A DNA stretch of 33,408 bases from a bacterium (GCA_002687905.1 NZBM01000005.1:1-33408); one strand, 5' to 3'. Shown: positions 1-8,780, counted from the stretch's first letter. A program made the numbers and translations. The notes: a model not told the origin generated them from the letters alone.

Positions 1-149
1 CCCCAAAGGAAGTAGATAACGGCCAACGTTATTACTATAGGAATGACTAAGTCAAGAATTGACTTAACTTGACCAAGAATATTCTGAAATGTCTGAGCAT
101 GAGCAAACATCGGAGTAAGGAGCATCGCTGGTATTAATAATTTTTTCAT
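1..149 (-). CDS. Small pilin-like membrane protein (partial, C-terminus outside window)
   Basis: Reading from the ATG at 149 on the minus strand gives MKKLLIPAMLLTPMFAHAQT, a clear signal peptide with an AHA-Q cleavage site. It is followed by the start of a membrane segment (DLVIPIVITLAVIYFLWG) that runs off the window. The segment closely resembles the first membrane helix of the next gene (NIAIPILVSLAVIGFIWG), so the two are paralogues. The frame is too short to be in the ORF track. It is the last visible member of a run of four pilin-like genes, but it is set apart by an 87-nt gap that holds its own promoter. By resemblance it belongs with the VirB2/TrbC-like 'T4SS pilin' proteins common in CPR genomes (family assignment is inference). 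Confidence 0.75.
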   Translation of the reverse strand, partial: MKKLLIPAMLLTPMFAHAQTFQNILGQVKSILDLVIPIVITLAVIYFLW

Positions 150-185
150 TATGTATTTTATGAATTAGTTAAACGACCTATGCCA

Positions 186-214
186 CTTATAGTAAGTAAT
201 AACAAGTATATCAA
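186..214 (-). promoter_or_regulatory. Sigma70-type promoter for the partial pilin gene
   Basis: On the minus strand TTGATA (209-214) and TATAAG (186-191) are separated by 17 nt, about 37 nt upstream of the ATG at 149. The spacing is ideal and both boxes are close to consensus. It lies in the only sizeable gap of the pilin cluster, so the leftmost gene can be transcribed separately. Confidence 0.55.
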
Positions 215-236
215 GCAATCTGAGCACTGTGGATAG

Positions 237-584
237 CTATCTAAAGAACGTATTGGTGAGAATATTGAGTATCCCGTAAATGGAGACCATGACAAAGATA
301 ATAATTATTCCCCAAACCATTATTTTTCTAGCTGTTTTTTTGGTCTCTTCACTATCTTGATTGAAGCCATATTGTGTAATCCCCCAAATAAAGCCAATTA
401 CCGCAAGAGACACCAATATAGGAATTGCAATATTTACAAGGTCAACAATTATAAGGACGAGGCTTCTGAAGGTCTGCGGTGAACCACTAAATCGCTGCTG
501 GTTTCCAAAAATCTCAAAAGCTTCTGCATTTCTAGCTACAAGTAGTGCCAAAGAAGCAAGTAATAATTGTATCTTCTTAAACAT
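237..584 (-). CDS. Small pilin-like membrane protein (VirB2/TrbC type)
   Basis: A 115-aa protein with an N-terminal signal peptide (hydrophobic residues 5-17, likely cleavage after NAEA) and two hydrophobic helices at about residues 43-68 and 87-110. They are separated by a short charged loop (NQDSEETKKTARK). This signal peptide plus two-helix plan is that of VirB2/TrbC-like conjugative pilins and of the small 'T4SS pilin' proteins found in tandem in many CPR genomes. It is only 2 nt from the next gene upstream (587-1000), so they are co-transcribed. Function as a surface pilin or secretion subunit is inferred from architecture; no catalytic motif is present. Confidence 0.75.
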   Translation of the reverse strand: MFKKIQLLLASLALLVARNAEAFEIFGNQQRFSGSPQTFRSLVLIIVDLVNIAIPILVSLAVIGFIWGITQYGFNQDSEETKKTARKIMVWGIIIIFVMVSIYGILNILTNTFFR

Positions 585-586
585 AT

Positions 587-1000
587 CTACCCTCGCAAGA
601 AATTAACGGTGTTTCCAATAACATCAGATAGGACGCGAGCGGCTAAGAATATTCCGACACCAACTATTGTCCAGAGAAATGTTAATTTTGCTTTCGTTAT
701 TTTTTCAGTATTACCTTGTGCAGTTACAAAAAGAAAGCCAGCGTAGATTATAAAGAGAGCTGCTATAGGAAGTCCTATTACTATAACCGCGTCTAGTATA
801 AGTCCGATTAAACCACTGAATGTATCAGTGCCGCCAAGTGGATTTGTTAAAGTGCCTCCAAAACTTCCACCGCCGGTTCCTCTGGCCCCACCAGGGCCGC
901 CTGTGCCTCTTGCTTGAGCAAAAAGTAATTGTGGCACAATAAGAAAAAAGAAAGACCCAGTAAAAATTAAATCTTTTACTATTTTCTTAAGAGATTTCAT
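587..1000 (-). CDS. Glycine-rich small pilin-like membrane protein
   Basis: A 137-aa protein. A signal peptide (residues 1-28, ending near LFAQA) is followed by a low-complexity Gly/Thr-rich stretch (residues 30-57, with the repeat RGTGG). Two hydrophobic helices follow at about 64-90 and 105-130, joined by a charged loop (TAQGNTEKITKAK). The helix pair and the AQGNTEK-type loop are the most typical match in this cluster to the CPR 'T4SS pilin' (VirB2-like) proteins. The Gly-rich linker distinguishes it from its paralogues. It is tightly spaced (2-3 nt) with both neighbours on the same strand, so a single operon is likely. The pilin role is inference from family resemblance. Confidence 0.75.
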   Translation of the reverse strand: MKSLKKIVKDLIFTGSFFFLIVPQLLFAQARGTGGPGGARGTGGGSFGGTLTNPLGGTDTFSGLIGLILDAVIVIGLPIAALFIIYAGFLFVTAQGNTEKITKAKLTFLWTIVGVGIFLAARVLSDVIGNTVNFLRG

Positions 1001-1003
1001 AAA

Positions 1004-1336
1004 TTACTGACTTTCAATAAATACAGGTAGCTCAAAAGCTCCCTGAAGAAAACTCATAAACCACCAGATTACGGCAAGGAAAAAGAGTGCCGTAACCGCC
1101 CATGTCATTGCGTCTCTTCCCTGCTCCTGCTTGCCGCTGTCGTGATACCAGCGAACATACATATAAAACCCATACGCAAAATAAAGAAGAGAAGCTCCTC
1201 CTATTATAGGCAGTATTAAAATTATAACTTGTACCACAACATTAGAAAATGAAGTAGTTAAATCCTGTGCATTTGAAATTAGCGGAAAAAATAGCGCGTG
1301 GGTAGTTAGAAGAAATTTAGCTTGTAGTTTTAACAT
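1004..1336 (-). CDS. Small pilin-like membrane protein
   Basis: A 110-aa protein with a signal peptide (residues 1-23, ending SNAQ) and two long helices at about 28-58 and 75-100. The loop between them is charged (RWYHDSGKQEQGRDA). It has the same plan as the two genes downstream, with aromatic residues (YFAYGFYMYVRWY) at the helix-1 boundary. It starts 2 nt after the solute-binding-protein gene ends. Three complete paralogues plus one partial in tandem suggest either several pilin subunits of one machine or a multi-subunit membrane complex. Confidence 0.72.
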   Translation of the reverse strand: MLKLQAKFLLTTHALFFPLISNAQDLTTSFSNVVVQVIILILPIIGGASLLYFAYGFYMYVRWYHDSGKQEQGRDAMTWAVTALFFLAVIWWFMSFLQGAFELPVFIESQ

Positions 1337-1338
1337 AG

Positions 1339-2643
1339 CTATCTAAGCAAGCTCTCCATAGTGGAATCCGCGTTGCCTACCGCCTCGCCAACACGAAGTC
1401 TTCCGCTAGTGGTTAACTCAATCATATCTTTAAACATTGAATTTGTTCTCTCTATATTAGGGTCAAGCCAGGCTCGCGCAATAAGAGCTGCGTCAAAAAA
1501 TACTTTCTTAAACAAATCCTCGCTAGGCGGCGCCACCAGAAGATCTCTTCTTGCTGGCGTAAGACCTAAAATATCTGTAAATACTTCGTTCCCAAAAGTG
1601 CTCGAGAGAGATATTGCTATTCTTGCTGCTCCATTTATATTTTCAGAGTTTTTTGGAATTGCGAGCCCCACCACATTTCCAAATGTCACGGTGCCTCCGT
1701 CTCTTGATTGAGGAACTGGCGCAACATCAAAGTTTAGATTCGGATTGCGAAGCCTAATATCCCTAAGCTCGCTTGCAAAGCCTATATACATTGCAAGACT
1801 CCCCGACAAAAACTCTTCCTTTGCACTTCTAAATCCCCTGTTCCACGAATAAACCGGTTTTATAGGATTTGCAAAATCCGTGTATAGCCTTAGAGCAGAT
1901 TCCGCCGGAGAGATACCATTTTGAAATCTAATATTAAGCTGTGAGAACAATTCCCCTGCTTCATTTGACGCAACTACTCCTCCGCCGGCCTGCATAATAA
2001 GCATTGATAGGATTTCTTTTGCATTATCTATATTCTGGTATTCACCAAGCGCAATTGCGCTCTGGGACACATTTCCTGTGTCGTCCCTTACATTTAGCCT
2101 GTCCGTAGCAAGAACTAGCACCTCGTCCCAAAATCTTGGTGGAGAAGAGACACCTTCATTTGAAAAAATACTTCTATTCCAATAAAGAACAAGTGGATCG
2201 GCTGAGGTTGGGAGCGCTATCACTCCTTCAGGATCAACAAAGAGCTCAGAAGCCTCCACATACATATCCCTAAAAGCACGGCGCGAAACTATATCAAAAG
2301 GTATCGGAATTATTTTGTCTCTGTGCCTAAGAATTAAGGGATGCTCAAGGAAAAATAAATCTGGACCTCTGCCTGAAGCTAGAGCTTCAACTAGTTCATC
2401 TGTAAAAGTAGCTTCGTTTTTCTCCACATAACTTACCCCGTCAAAATCATCAGTATTTTCATTAAATACCTGCGATATTCTTTGAAATGCTCCCTGATCA
2501 TATGTCCCCCATATCTCAACCCTTCCTACTTCTTCTTGGCCTCCACCACCACGTCCTCCGCCAAGAGCAAAAAATGTTACCGCCACAACAGCAGAGAGTA
2601 TAAATACTATCAATATGACAACTTGGAATACTGTTATTTTCAT
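1339..2643 (-). CDS. Membrane-anchored extracellular solute-binding protein (family 1-like)
   Basis: A 434-aa protein. Residues 5-28 form an uncleaved-looking transmembrane anchor, followed by a Gly-rich linker (GGGRGGGG) and then a periplasmic-binding-protein fold. VEIWGTYDQGAFQRISQVFN at the domain start, GPDLFFLEH near residue 92 and the LPTSADPLVLYWNRSIF region near residue 150 are typical of sugar-type (family 1) solute-binding proteins. The usual lipoprotein Cys is absent, so it is tethered by the helix instead. No ABC permease or ATPase gene is nearby. The neighbours are pilin-like proteins, with 2 nt to the next gene and a 4-nt ATGA overlap with the upstream methyltransferase. The ligand cannot be predicted. 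It could serve as a surface receptor or structural part of the pilin system rather than a transporter (inference). Confidence 0.78.
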   Translation of the reverse strand: MKITVFQVVILIVFILSAVVAVTFFALGGGRGGGGQEEVGRVEIWGTYDQGAFQRISQVFNENTDDFDGVSYVEKNEATFTDELVEALASGRGPDLFFLEHPLILRHRDKIIPIPFDIVSRRAFRDMYVEASELFVDPEGVIALPTSADPLVLYWNRSIFSNEGVSSPPRFWDEVLVLATDRLNVRDDTGNVSQSAIALGEYQNIDNAKEILSMLIMQAGGGVVASNEAGELFSQLNIRFQNGISPAESALRLYTDFANPIKPVYSWNRGFRSAKEEFLSGSLAMYIGFASELRDIRLRNPNLNFDVAPVPQSRDGGTVTFGNVVGLAIPKNSENINGAARIAISLSSTFGNEVFTDILGLTPARRDLLVAPPSEDLFKKVFFDAALIARAWLDPNIERTNSMFKDMIELTTSGRLRVGEAVGNADSTMESLLR

Positions 2644-3188
2644 TGTTTTTTAAATATAAATCCGTAATGGTGAGCCCCTGCGTCGAAATCATCATCCACA
2701 GAAAACTCTGCGCTTTCAAAAAGATTTTTTGCACTCTCTTTTGTTACTACGCATACTGGATGCGGGCCAATACCTCCAAAGGCCTCACTCCAGTCTATCA
2801 AAAGGAGTTTGCCTCCTTTTTTTAATACTCTTTTAATTTCACCCACTGTATTTTCTTTTTTCTCGAGTTGGAAAAGAGTATTTGAGAGTATAACTGCATC
2901 AAGGAGCTCGTCTTTAAGATTAACTCCGTTGACTTCATCTATATCAGCCCAAAGAGTGTCTACGTGCTCATACTTATTTTCAATTGCCTGATTTTTTATC
3001 TTTGAAAGAAGATCCTGCTGAACATCAACAGCATAAACCGCACCACGACTACCGACTTTATCAGCTACAGCCATAGTGTAGACTCCCGTGCCAGCTCCAA
3101 AATCTGCAACCATCATTCCGTCCGTAAGTCCTAGTTTAGCAATGTTTTTTGCGGGATCAGTAAAGCGCATATACGATAAAGTATACAT
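2640..3188 (-). CDS. Class I SAM-dependent methyltransferase
   Basis: About 182 aa. Motif I (VADFGAGTGVYTMAVA) near residue 28, an acidic motif II (VYAVDVQ) near residue 52 and a motif with DAVILSNTLFQLE near residue 100 identify a Rossmann-fold class I methyltransferase of the UbiE/Methyltransf_11 type. The ORF track begins at a TTG at 3194; I prefer the ATG at 3188 (MYTLSYMRF), two codons later, and an ATG at 3170 is also possible. The stop overlaps the ATG of the solute-binding protein (ATGA), implying translational coupling. The gene follows gyrA by about 30 nt on the same strand. The substrate cannot be told from the sequence. Confidence 0.82.
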   Translation of the reverse strand: MYTLSYMRFTDPAKNIAKLGLTDGMMVADFGAGTGVYTMAVADKVGSRGAVYAVDVQQDLLSKIKNQAIENKYEHVDTLWADIDEVNGVNLKDELLDAVILSNTLFQLEKKENTVGEIKRVLKKGGKLLLIDWSEAFGGIGPHPVCVVTKESAKNLFESAEFSVDDDFDAGAHHYGFIFKKQ

Positions 3189-3220
3189 TACCAAAGGGGT
3201 AAATTTTTCCTACAAGTGGA

Positions 3221-5674
3221 TTATAGAGAGACCAAAGAAGCAATACTGTCTCCAGAGCGGAGCTTCATCACCCGCACTCCCTGAGTTTGTCTTCCAAGAG
3301 TAGGAATTTCTTTAAGATCAACTCTGATGACTTGACCTTTCTTAGACATTGCTACCATCTCTCCTTCTCCACCATCAACTACCGTCGCAGCGATAAGCTC
3401 TCCTGTCTTAGATGTTACATTAGCTGTTTTTATTCCAGAACCACCTCTTCCTTGGGTCTTATATTCTTTCAGTTTCGTTTTCTTTCCGTAGCCAACGATC
3501 GACATCACAAGAAGCTCTGGGTCAGAATACCCTTTCCTTACAACATCAGCTGAGATTACAAAATCTCCTTTAACTAGCTTAATTCCTCTTACTCCGGCTG
3601 CGCTTCTACCCATCTTTCGCACATCACTTCCCTTAAAGCGTATTGATTGACCCTTTGAAGTAACAATAGATACATCATCACCCTTCTCAACAAATTTCGC
3701 AGAGATCAGCTCATCACCGGCGGATAGTTTAATAGCAATAAGCCCACTTCTTCGTACGTCATGGAAATTCTTTGCTTCAACTCTTTTTACAACTCCAGTC
3801 TTTGTGACCATAAGAAGAGAAAGGTCATTTTCCTTAACTTCTTTTGGCATAGGTAAAACTGAGGTTACTTTTTCGTCTTGCGTAAGAGACAGGAAGTTCA
3901 TAACTGATTTTCCTCGCGTAGCACGTTTCCCTTCAGGCACTTCATACATTTTTATCTGATACGCTTTTCCTTTATCGGTAAAGAAAAGAAGGTCGCTGTG
4001 GGTTCCAGTGGTGAGAAATGTTGTTACAAAATCCTCCTCTTTAGTATTGAGATCTATTACTCCAACTCCACCTCTTTTCTGTTTTTTGTACTCATCAGGG
4101 TTGGTGCGTTTTATATATCCCCCTTTTGTAAGAACAAGCACGCTTTCCTCGTCAGCTACAAGGTCTTCCATTGAAAGTGATTTAACTGGTTGAGCAACTA
4201 TTTTTGTACGTCTTTCGTCTCCGTATTTTGTTATAACCTCTTGAAGTTCATTCTTCACAACTTCAAGTATCTTTTTCTTACTTGCGAGAAGTGTTTTGAG
4301 ATCTTTAATTAATTTCTGTACTTCTTTAAGCTCATCTTCAACTTTCTTTCTCTCAAGACCGGCAAGTTTCTGAAGCCGCATCTCAAGGATCGCTGTAGCC
4401 TGTTTATCAGAGAATTTAAAAGTCTTCATCAAGGCGGCGTGCGCAGCAGGGGCGTCTTTTGCCGCTTTTATTGTCTTTATTATTTTATCAATATGATCAA
4501 GAGCCTTTTTAAGACCAAGTAGAATGTGTTCTCTTGCTTCTGCTTTATTCAAGTCAAATGTAGCTCGCCTCGTAACAACCTCATCACGATGTTTTATAAA
4601 CTCCTCTAGAATTGCCTTTAGTGAGAGCGTTTGTGGAACTCCATCAACAAGAGCCACTATGTTGTAGTGGAAAGTATCTTCAAGTTGTGTGTGCTTGTAT
4701 AGATAATTAAGTACATTTTGAGGATGACCGGAAGACTTGAGCTCAATTACTATACGGATGTCGTCCGTTGATTCATCTCGTATATCTTTAATTCCCTCAA
4801 CTTTCTTATCGCGAACTAAATCAGCAATTTTAACCAGTAGATCCGATTTGTTAACTCGGTAAGGAATAGAGCTTATAACAATTTGAAAATTCCCTTTCTT
4901 GTCTTCAACTATGTCTGAGACACCCCGCACTACTACACCTCCTTTTCCTCCTGCGTAGGCATGCTGTATATCTTTTTTATTAAAAGCAACGCAGCCAGTA
5001 GGAAAGTCGGGGCCTTTAACAAACTTCATAAGGTCGTCCGTTGTGGCGCTTGGATTGTCAATCAAATGAATCGTTGCTTCACACACTTCTCCAACGTTGT
5101 GCGGCGGAATATTTGTAGCCATTCCAACTGCGATACCCAGCGTTCCATTTACAAGAAGATTTGGGTATGCCGCAGGAAATACCACCGGCTCTTTTCTTGT
5201 TGCATCATAGTTTGCTCTAAAATCAACAGTGTCTTTCTCTAAATCACGAAGGAGCTCGCCCGAGAGACGTGACATCTTAGCTTCGGTGTATCGCATAGCA
5301 GCAGGTGGGTCTCCATCAATAGAACCAAAATTTCCCTGCCCTATAACAAGCGGGTATATATAAGTAAAGCTTTGCGCCATCTTTGCAAGAGCATCGTATA
5401 CCGCAGTGTCACCATGTGGGTGATACTTCCCAAGCACATCTCCAACCACTGCAGCAGATTTACGGAAACGCGCGGTGGCAGAAAGTCCCATCTGCTGCAT
5501 AGTAAACAGAATCCTTCTATGAACCGGTTTTAGCCCATCACGCACATCAGGAAGAGCTCGAGAAGTGATGACTGACATCGCATAATCTAAATAAGCCTCC
5601 TTCATCTCGGAGCTTATACTCTGGGGTACGATACCCACTATTTTCTCGCTTTTTTCCTTGTCCTTTTTGGCCAT
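3221..5674 (-). CDS. gyrA: DNA gyrase subunit A
   Basis: An 817-aa type IIA topoisomerase A subunit, which breaks and rejoins DNA and with GyrB introduces negative supercoils. The N-terminal breakage-reunion domain has the winged-helix region with [18 protein letters not shown] (quinolone-pocket region; Thr90 at the E. coli Ser83 position, Asp94 at Asp87) and the catalytic Tyr129 in [12 protein letters not shown] GyrA box, QKRGGVG, lies near residue 532 at the start of the C-terminal beta-pinwheel, which favours GyrA over ParC. Length is close to typical bacterial GyrA (800-875). gyrB is not in the window. An extended -10 box lies only 10 nt upstream of the start. Confidence 0.96.
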   Translation of the reverse strand: MAKKDKEKSEKIVGIVPQSISSEMKEAYLDYAMSVITSRALPDVRDGLKPVHRRILFTMQQMGLSATARFRKSAAVVGDVLGKYHPHGDTAVYDALAKMAQSFTYIYPLVIGQGNFGSIDGDPPAAMRYTEAKMSRLSGELLRDLEKDTVDFRANYDATRKEPVVFPAAYPNLLVNGTLGIAVGMATNIPPHNVGEVCEATIHLIDNPSATTDDLMKFVKGPDFPTGCVAFNKKDIQHAYAGGKGGVVVRGVSDIVEDKKGNFQIVISSIPYRVNKSDLLVKIADLVRDKKVEGIKDIRDESTDDIRIVIELKSSGHPQNVLNYLYKHTQLEDTFHYNIVALVDGVPQTLSLKAILEEFIKHRDEVVTRRATFDLNKAEAREHILLGLKKALDHIDKIIKTIKAAKDAPAAHAALMKTFKFSDKQATAILEMRLQKLAGLERKKVEDELKEVQKLIKDLKTLLASKKKILEVVKNELQEVITKYGDERRTKIVAQPVKSLSMEDLVADEESVLVLTKGGYIKRTNPDEYKKQKRGGVGVIDLNTKEEDFVTTFLTTGTHSDLLFFTDKGKAYQIKMYEVPEGKRATRGKSVMNFLSLTQDEKVTSVLPMPKEVKENDLSLLMVTKTGVVKRVEAKNFHDVRRSGLIAIKLSAGDELISAKFVEKGDDVSIVTSKGQSIRFKGSDVRKMGRSAAGVRGIKLVKGDFVISADVVRKGYSDPELLVMSIVGYGKKTKLKEYKTQGRGGSGIKTANVTSKTGELIAATVVDGGEGEMVAMSKKGQVIRVDLKEIPTLGRQTQGVRVMKLRSGDSIASLVSL

Positions 5675-5684
5675 TTAAGCCTTA

Positions 5685-5693
5685 ATTCTAGCA
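5685..5693 (-). promoter_or_regulatory. Extended -10 promoter of gyrA (near-leaderless)
   Basis: Minus strand TGCTAGAAT, with the -10 TAGAAT at 5685-5690 and the ATG at 5674 only 10 nt further. A start about 7 nt after the box would leave a leader of roughly 3-5 nt. No good -35 is seen, which fits an extended -10 promoter. Confidence 0.5.
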
Positions 5694-5726
5694 CATTTTA
5701 GCTTATTTGCCACTCAAATCTGGCTA

Positions 5727-6026
5727 TCAATTTGAGGTGTTTTGCTCTATGAAAACCTCCCCGTCTTCAAGTATTATCTCTTCAGTGTCACTCTGGAGCT
5801 CCTCGAGATTTTCTTGAAATATTCCTATTCCTTCTTGGAGTTGATCAACAAAAGAAGCGGTGTCGTCAGATATTTCCGTAGATGTCTCTATGTTGTCGAG
5901 TCGATTGGTAAAATAAACAATCCAAACAGCAAATATTATCACTGTTAAAATTCCGGCTGTTCCAAGAGCTATTGACTGTTTTTCTTCCTCTGGTTTTTTT
6001 CTTAAGTTATTAAGAAAATCGTCCAT
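5727..6026 (-). CDS. Small single-helix membrane protein, unknown function
   Basis: A 99-aa protein with a cytosolic charged N-terminus (residues 1-18), one transmembrane helix at about 20-40 (LGTAGILTVIIFAVWIVYF) and an acidic, probably coiled-coil extracytoplasmic tail rich in Glu and Asp. I do not recognise a family. It lies 3 nt downstream of the MBL-fold gene on the same strand and is followed by gyrA after about 52 nt, so it is probably co-transcribed with the MBL-fold protein. Confidence 0.65.
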   Translation of the reverse strand: MDDFLNNLRKKPEEEKQSIALGTAGILTVIIFAVWIVYFTNRLDNIETSTEISDDTASFVDQLQEGIGIFQENLEELQSDTEEIILEDGEVFIEQNTSN

Positions 6027-6029
6027 ACA

Positions 6030-6662
6030 CTAACTACTTAACACAATCACCTCGCCTTCACGAGTATCCGCGTCACTCTTTTTTATAGTCAACTTCTCTA
6101 ATGGCTTTACTCCTTCAGCTCCTCCCTCCTTAAGAAAAGTATCAAGAGAGCCTTTTTTCCCAATTCCATCAAAGTGCATAGGAATAATAATATTTGGCTG
6201 GAGAGAAACAGAAATGTCATGAGCCTGTGAAGAGTCAAGGACGCCTTCTCCTCCAATCGGCACAAAGAGTACATTAATATTTTCTATTCCTTCTAAAGTC
6301 TTGCTATCCATTCCTTTTGCACCAAGCGCGCCAAGAAAGCATAGATTCATTCCTTCAAGGGTAATAAGATAAATTGTGTTTGGGCGATTCTCGCCGTTGT
6401 AGTTTGAATATGAGCCAAAACCTCTTATAGCGATATTCCCTACTTCATATTCTCCCGGGCCACTTATTACGAAAGGCTCTTTATCGCCGTGAGTAACTTG
6501 CTCAACACCGTTGAAATCTTTGTCATTGAGACTGATAAGCGCAATGTCGGAACCAAATCGTGCCGGCTTCAGTTTGGAGTCTTTTGATATTGGATTTATT
6601 GCTATCGTCGTAGTTGAGTATCCAACCTTAAAACATTCTCCTTTGTGATGTGTGATAACCAT
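6030..6662 (-). CDS. MBL-fold (Lactamase_B_3-like) protein with degenerate metal site
   Basis: A 210-aa protein with the layout of UlaG/Lactamase_B_3-type metallo-beta-lactamase-fold hydrolases: an N-terminal strand region (MVITHHKGECFKV), a beta-strand ending DIALISLNDKDFNG where the family has the metal-binding THxHxDH loop, then GPGEYEVGNIAIRGF, and a late PMHFDG. The THxHxDH histidines are replaced (SLNDKDF), so the normal two-metal site cannot form although the fold appears intact. Probably a non-catalytic or structural member (inference). The start ATG has no strong ribosome site; upstream lies a large stem-loop region shared with the divergent S1 gene. Confidence 0.72.
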   Translation of the reverse strand: MVITHHKGECFKVGYSTTTIAINPISKDSKLKPARFGSDIALISLNDKDFNGVEQVTHGDKEPFVISGPGEYEVGNIAIRGFGSYSNYNGENRPNTIYLITLEGMNLCFLGALGAKGMDSKTLEGIENINVLFVPIGGEGVLDSSQAHDISVSLQPNIIIPMHFDGIGKKGSLDTFLKEGGAEGVKPLEKLTIKKSDADTREGEVIVLSS

Positions 6663-6760
6663 GCGGAAAGTATATCAGATTGGCAGCTTCTATTGACAAA
6701 GCAGTAAAAAAGAAATTAAATTGCTCAACTGTTCTATGCCACCAAAAAGGAGGTGCAAAA

Positions 6761-6830
6761 GGCCAGTCTGTTGCTCTTAAATCCAATCCAATCGTAGCGT
6801 CGTTGGAGCAACAGGCTGGCCGCCTTTTAT
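6761..6830. repeat. Large stem-loop in the MBL / S1 divergent intergenic region
   Basis: GGCCAGTCTGTTGCTC (6761-6776) pairs with GAGCAACAGGCTGGCC (6806-6821) with one G-U type difference. That makes a 16-bp stem with a 29-nt loop. Flanking AAAAGG and CCTTTT can extend it, and T-rich stretches follow on both strands. The region 6663-6955 holds no convincing ORF. The structure could be a terminator, a small RNA or a relic inverted-repeat element; a terminator between two divergently transcribed genes would be unusual unless a small RNA is made here. A further weak repeat, CTATTTC...GAAATAG (about 6904-6936), lies just before S1. Confidence 0.6.
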
Positions 6831-6955
6831 TTTTATAGCAAGTATGCAATAATGCCCGAGGCCTATTCGGACCTTATTTATTAAAAACAGCGGAGCTAAC
6901 CCTATTTCGCGAATACACTAGCGATGATGAAATAGTACTCTAGTTGTATTAATTT

Positions 6956-8083
6956 ATGGCTGAAAATAAAGACTTAGAAGTAGCAGAAGACGCAACAAAG
7001 AAAGGCAAGAAAGAAACATTTATGGGCTCACTTTTCCACCAGAGCCCAACACCACCATCAATAGGTGACTTGGTAGAAGGACCGGTCATCGCGGTTGATC
7101 GTGCGCGTGTATACATTGACCTTCCCCCTTTTGGCACCGGAATTATTTACGGAAAGGAGTTTATGAGCGCAAGAGATATTTTGCGCAAAGTAAATATTGG
7201 CGACACAATCGCGGCAAAAGTAATTGACCCTGAAAACAAAGACGGATATGTGGAAGTATCTCTTAAGGAGGCTCGTCAAGCACTTATCTGGGCTGAAGCC
7301 GAAGAGACTATAGCAGAAAAGAAAACTTTTGAACTTGTTGTAAAAGAAGCAAACAAAGGTGGGCTAATTATTGAGTGGCAAGGAATTCAAGGGTTCTTAC
7401 CGGCATCTCAGCTTGCAGGAGATCATTACCCGCGCGTTGAAGACGGAGATAAAGACCGAATACTTGAGGAACTTAAACAGTTGATAAATGAAAAACTTGT
7501 TGTAACTATTATTACCGCTGATCCAAAAGAGAATAAACTGATCTTCTCTGAGAAAAGTGGTGACCAAAAAGAAAGAGGCAAAATAATAGCCAATTACAAC
7601 ATAGGAGATGAAGTGGAGGGAGAAGTAACTGGAGCAGTAGAATTTGGGATCTTCGTTAAACTTGAGGAAGGTCTTGAAGGACTTGTACATATCTCAGAAA
7701 TTGATTGGGCTCTAGTTGAAGACCCTAGGACCATATATAAAGTTGGGGCCAAGGTTAAGGTAAAAGTTATTGAAATAAAAGATGGAAAGATCTCTCTTTC
7801 AATTAAGGCTCTTAAAGCAAACCCTTGGAAATCCGCGTCAGAGAAATATAAGAAAGACAGCTCTGTTAAAGGAGTAGTTATCAAATACAACAAACACGGC
7901 GCTCTTGCTTCAATTGAGGAAGGTGTCGCGGGACTTGTACACATCTCTGAGTTTGAGAGCGAAGAAGAGCTTAGAGAATCTCTTGAGCTCGGCAAGACTT
8001 ACGACTTCAATATCACACTGTTTGACCCAGTGGAGCAAAAAATGACTCTGTCATACAAGAACGGAGACAAAAAAGAGGATTAA
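6956..8083 (+). CDS. rpsA: 30S ribosomal protein S1
   Basis: 375 aa with four S1 (OB-fold) RNA-binding domains at about residues 36-105, 120-200, 215-285 and 300-372. Domains 3 and 4 carry the canonical signatures GIFVKLEEGLEGLVHISE and ASIEEGVAGLVHISEF. Domains 1 and 2 are more divergent, as in the ribosome-binding domains of bacterial S1. E. coli S1 has six domains, so this is a short S1. It helps mRNA bind the 30S subunit. The ATG is not preceded by a good Shine-Dalgarno sequence. A strong hairpin terminator overlaps the stop codon. Confidence 0.92.
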   Translation: MAENKDLEVAEDATKKGKKETFMGSLFHQSPTPPSIGDLVEGPVIAVDRARVYIDLPPFGTGIIYGKEFMSARDILRKVNIGDTIAAKVIDPENKDGYVEVSLKEARQALIWAEAEETIAEKKTFELVVKEANKGGLIIEWQGIQGFLPASQLAGDHYPRVEDGDKDRILEELKQLINEKLVVTIITADPKENKLIFSEKSGDQKERGKIIANYNIGDEVEGEVTGAVEFGIFVKLEEGLEGLVHISEIDWALVEDPRTIYKVGAKVKVKVIEIKDGKISLSIKALKANPWKSASEKYKKDSSVKGVVIKYNKHGALASIEEGVAGLVHISEFESEEELRESLELGKTYDFNITLFDPVEQKMTLSYKNGDKKED

Positions 8084-8099
8084 AATCCTCTTTTTTTTT
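8071..8099. terminator. Bidirectional terminator between rpsA and pth
   Basis: AAAAGAGGAT-TAAA-ATCCTCTTTT followed by a T run: a perfect 10-bp stem with a 4-nt loop containing the rpsA stop codon. It has an A run on the left and a T run on the right, so it can end transcription of both convergent genes. Confidence 0.85.
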
Positions 8100-8107
8100 G
8101 GAGTCGC

Positions 8108-8698
8108 TTAATTGTAATGATTCATAGCGTACTCTCGCCCCTTCTTTATAAGTGCGTTTATCATTTTATCTGCCTCCCTTGAGAGCTCTTTAACTTTTTT
8201 CATTTCTCCACCAGAGAATCTTCCCAAGACAAACTTGGTAACATTGGCGTCCCCTTTTGGTTTTTTTAAATTTCCGAAAAAAGACTTTGGACTTATCCCA
8301 ACCCTTATTCTCGCAAAATCTTTATTATTAAAAACATTGATTACTGACTCAAGGCCCTTATGTCCTCCTGAACTTTTGCCAAAAGACATCTTTATGTCCC
8401 CTATTCCTAAGTCTAGATCGTCATAAATCACAATAAGTGAGTCCGAACACTTTTCACTTGAAATAAAAGTAGAAATAGATTTTCCAGATTCATTCATAAA
8501 GGTCTCTGGAAGAACTAATGTTACAAAATTTCCTTCAATTTCACCTTTTGAAACCATTGCGCGAGCTACACCGTCTTTTCTCCACTCTGAAAAATCATTG
8601 GCCCCTCTTATATGTTCAAGAACGATGCGTCCTGCATTGTGTCTTGTATTTTTATACTTATCTCCGGGGTTTCCGAGACCTGCAATTACGTAATCCAT
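8108..8698 (-). CDS. pth: Peptidyl-tRNA hydrolase
   Basis: A 196-aa Pth-family enzyme that cleaves the ester bond of peptidyl-tRNA released from stalled ribosomes. The N-terminal GLGNPGDKYKNTRHNAG holds the conserved Asn and the catalytic His, and YDDLDLGIG (near residue 92) provides the Asp. Further conserved pieces are ETFMNESGKS and GGHKGLESV. Length is normal for the family. It is convergent with rpsA and divergent from lepB; the 82-nt gap to lepB must hold both promoters. Confidence 0.95.
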   Translation of the reverse strand: MDYVIAGLGNPGDKYKNTRHNAGRIVLEHIRGANDFSEWRKDGVARAMVSKGEIEGNFVTLVLPETFMNESGKSISTFISSEKCSDSLIVIYDDLDLGIGDIKMSFGKSSGGHKGLESVINVFNNKDFARIRVGISPKSFFGNLKKPKGDANVTKFVLGRFSGGEMKKVKELSREADKMINALIKKGREYAMNHYN

Positions 8699-8741
8699 AG
8701 CAATATGTTACTTCCTAAAAGGCAAAACATAAAGAAATATG

Positions 8742-8771
8742 TTGTGTCAATGAATATCGGCGTAGTAGAAT
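8742..8771 (+). promoter_or_regulatory. Promoter of lepB operon
   Basis: TTGTGT (8742-8747) and TAGAAT (8766-8771) are separated by 18 nt. The lepB ATG follows the -10 by 9 nt, implying a leader of 0-3 nt. Confidence 0.5.
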
Positions 8772-8780
8772 GTCTCCAAT

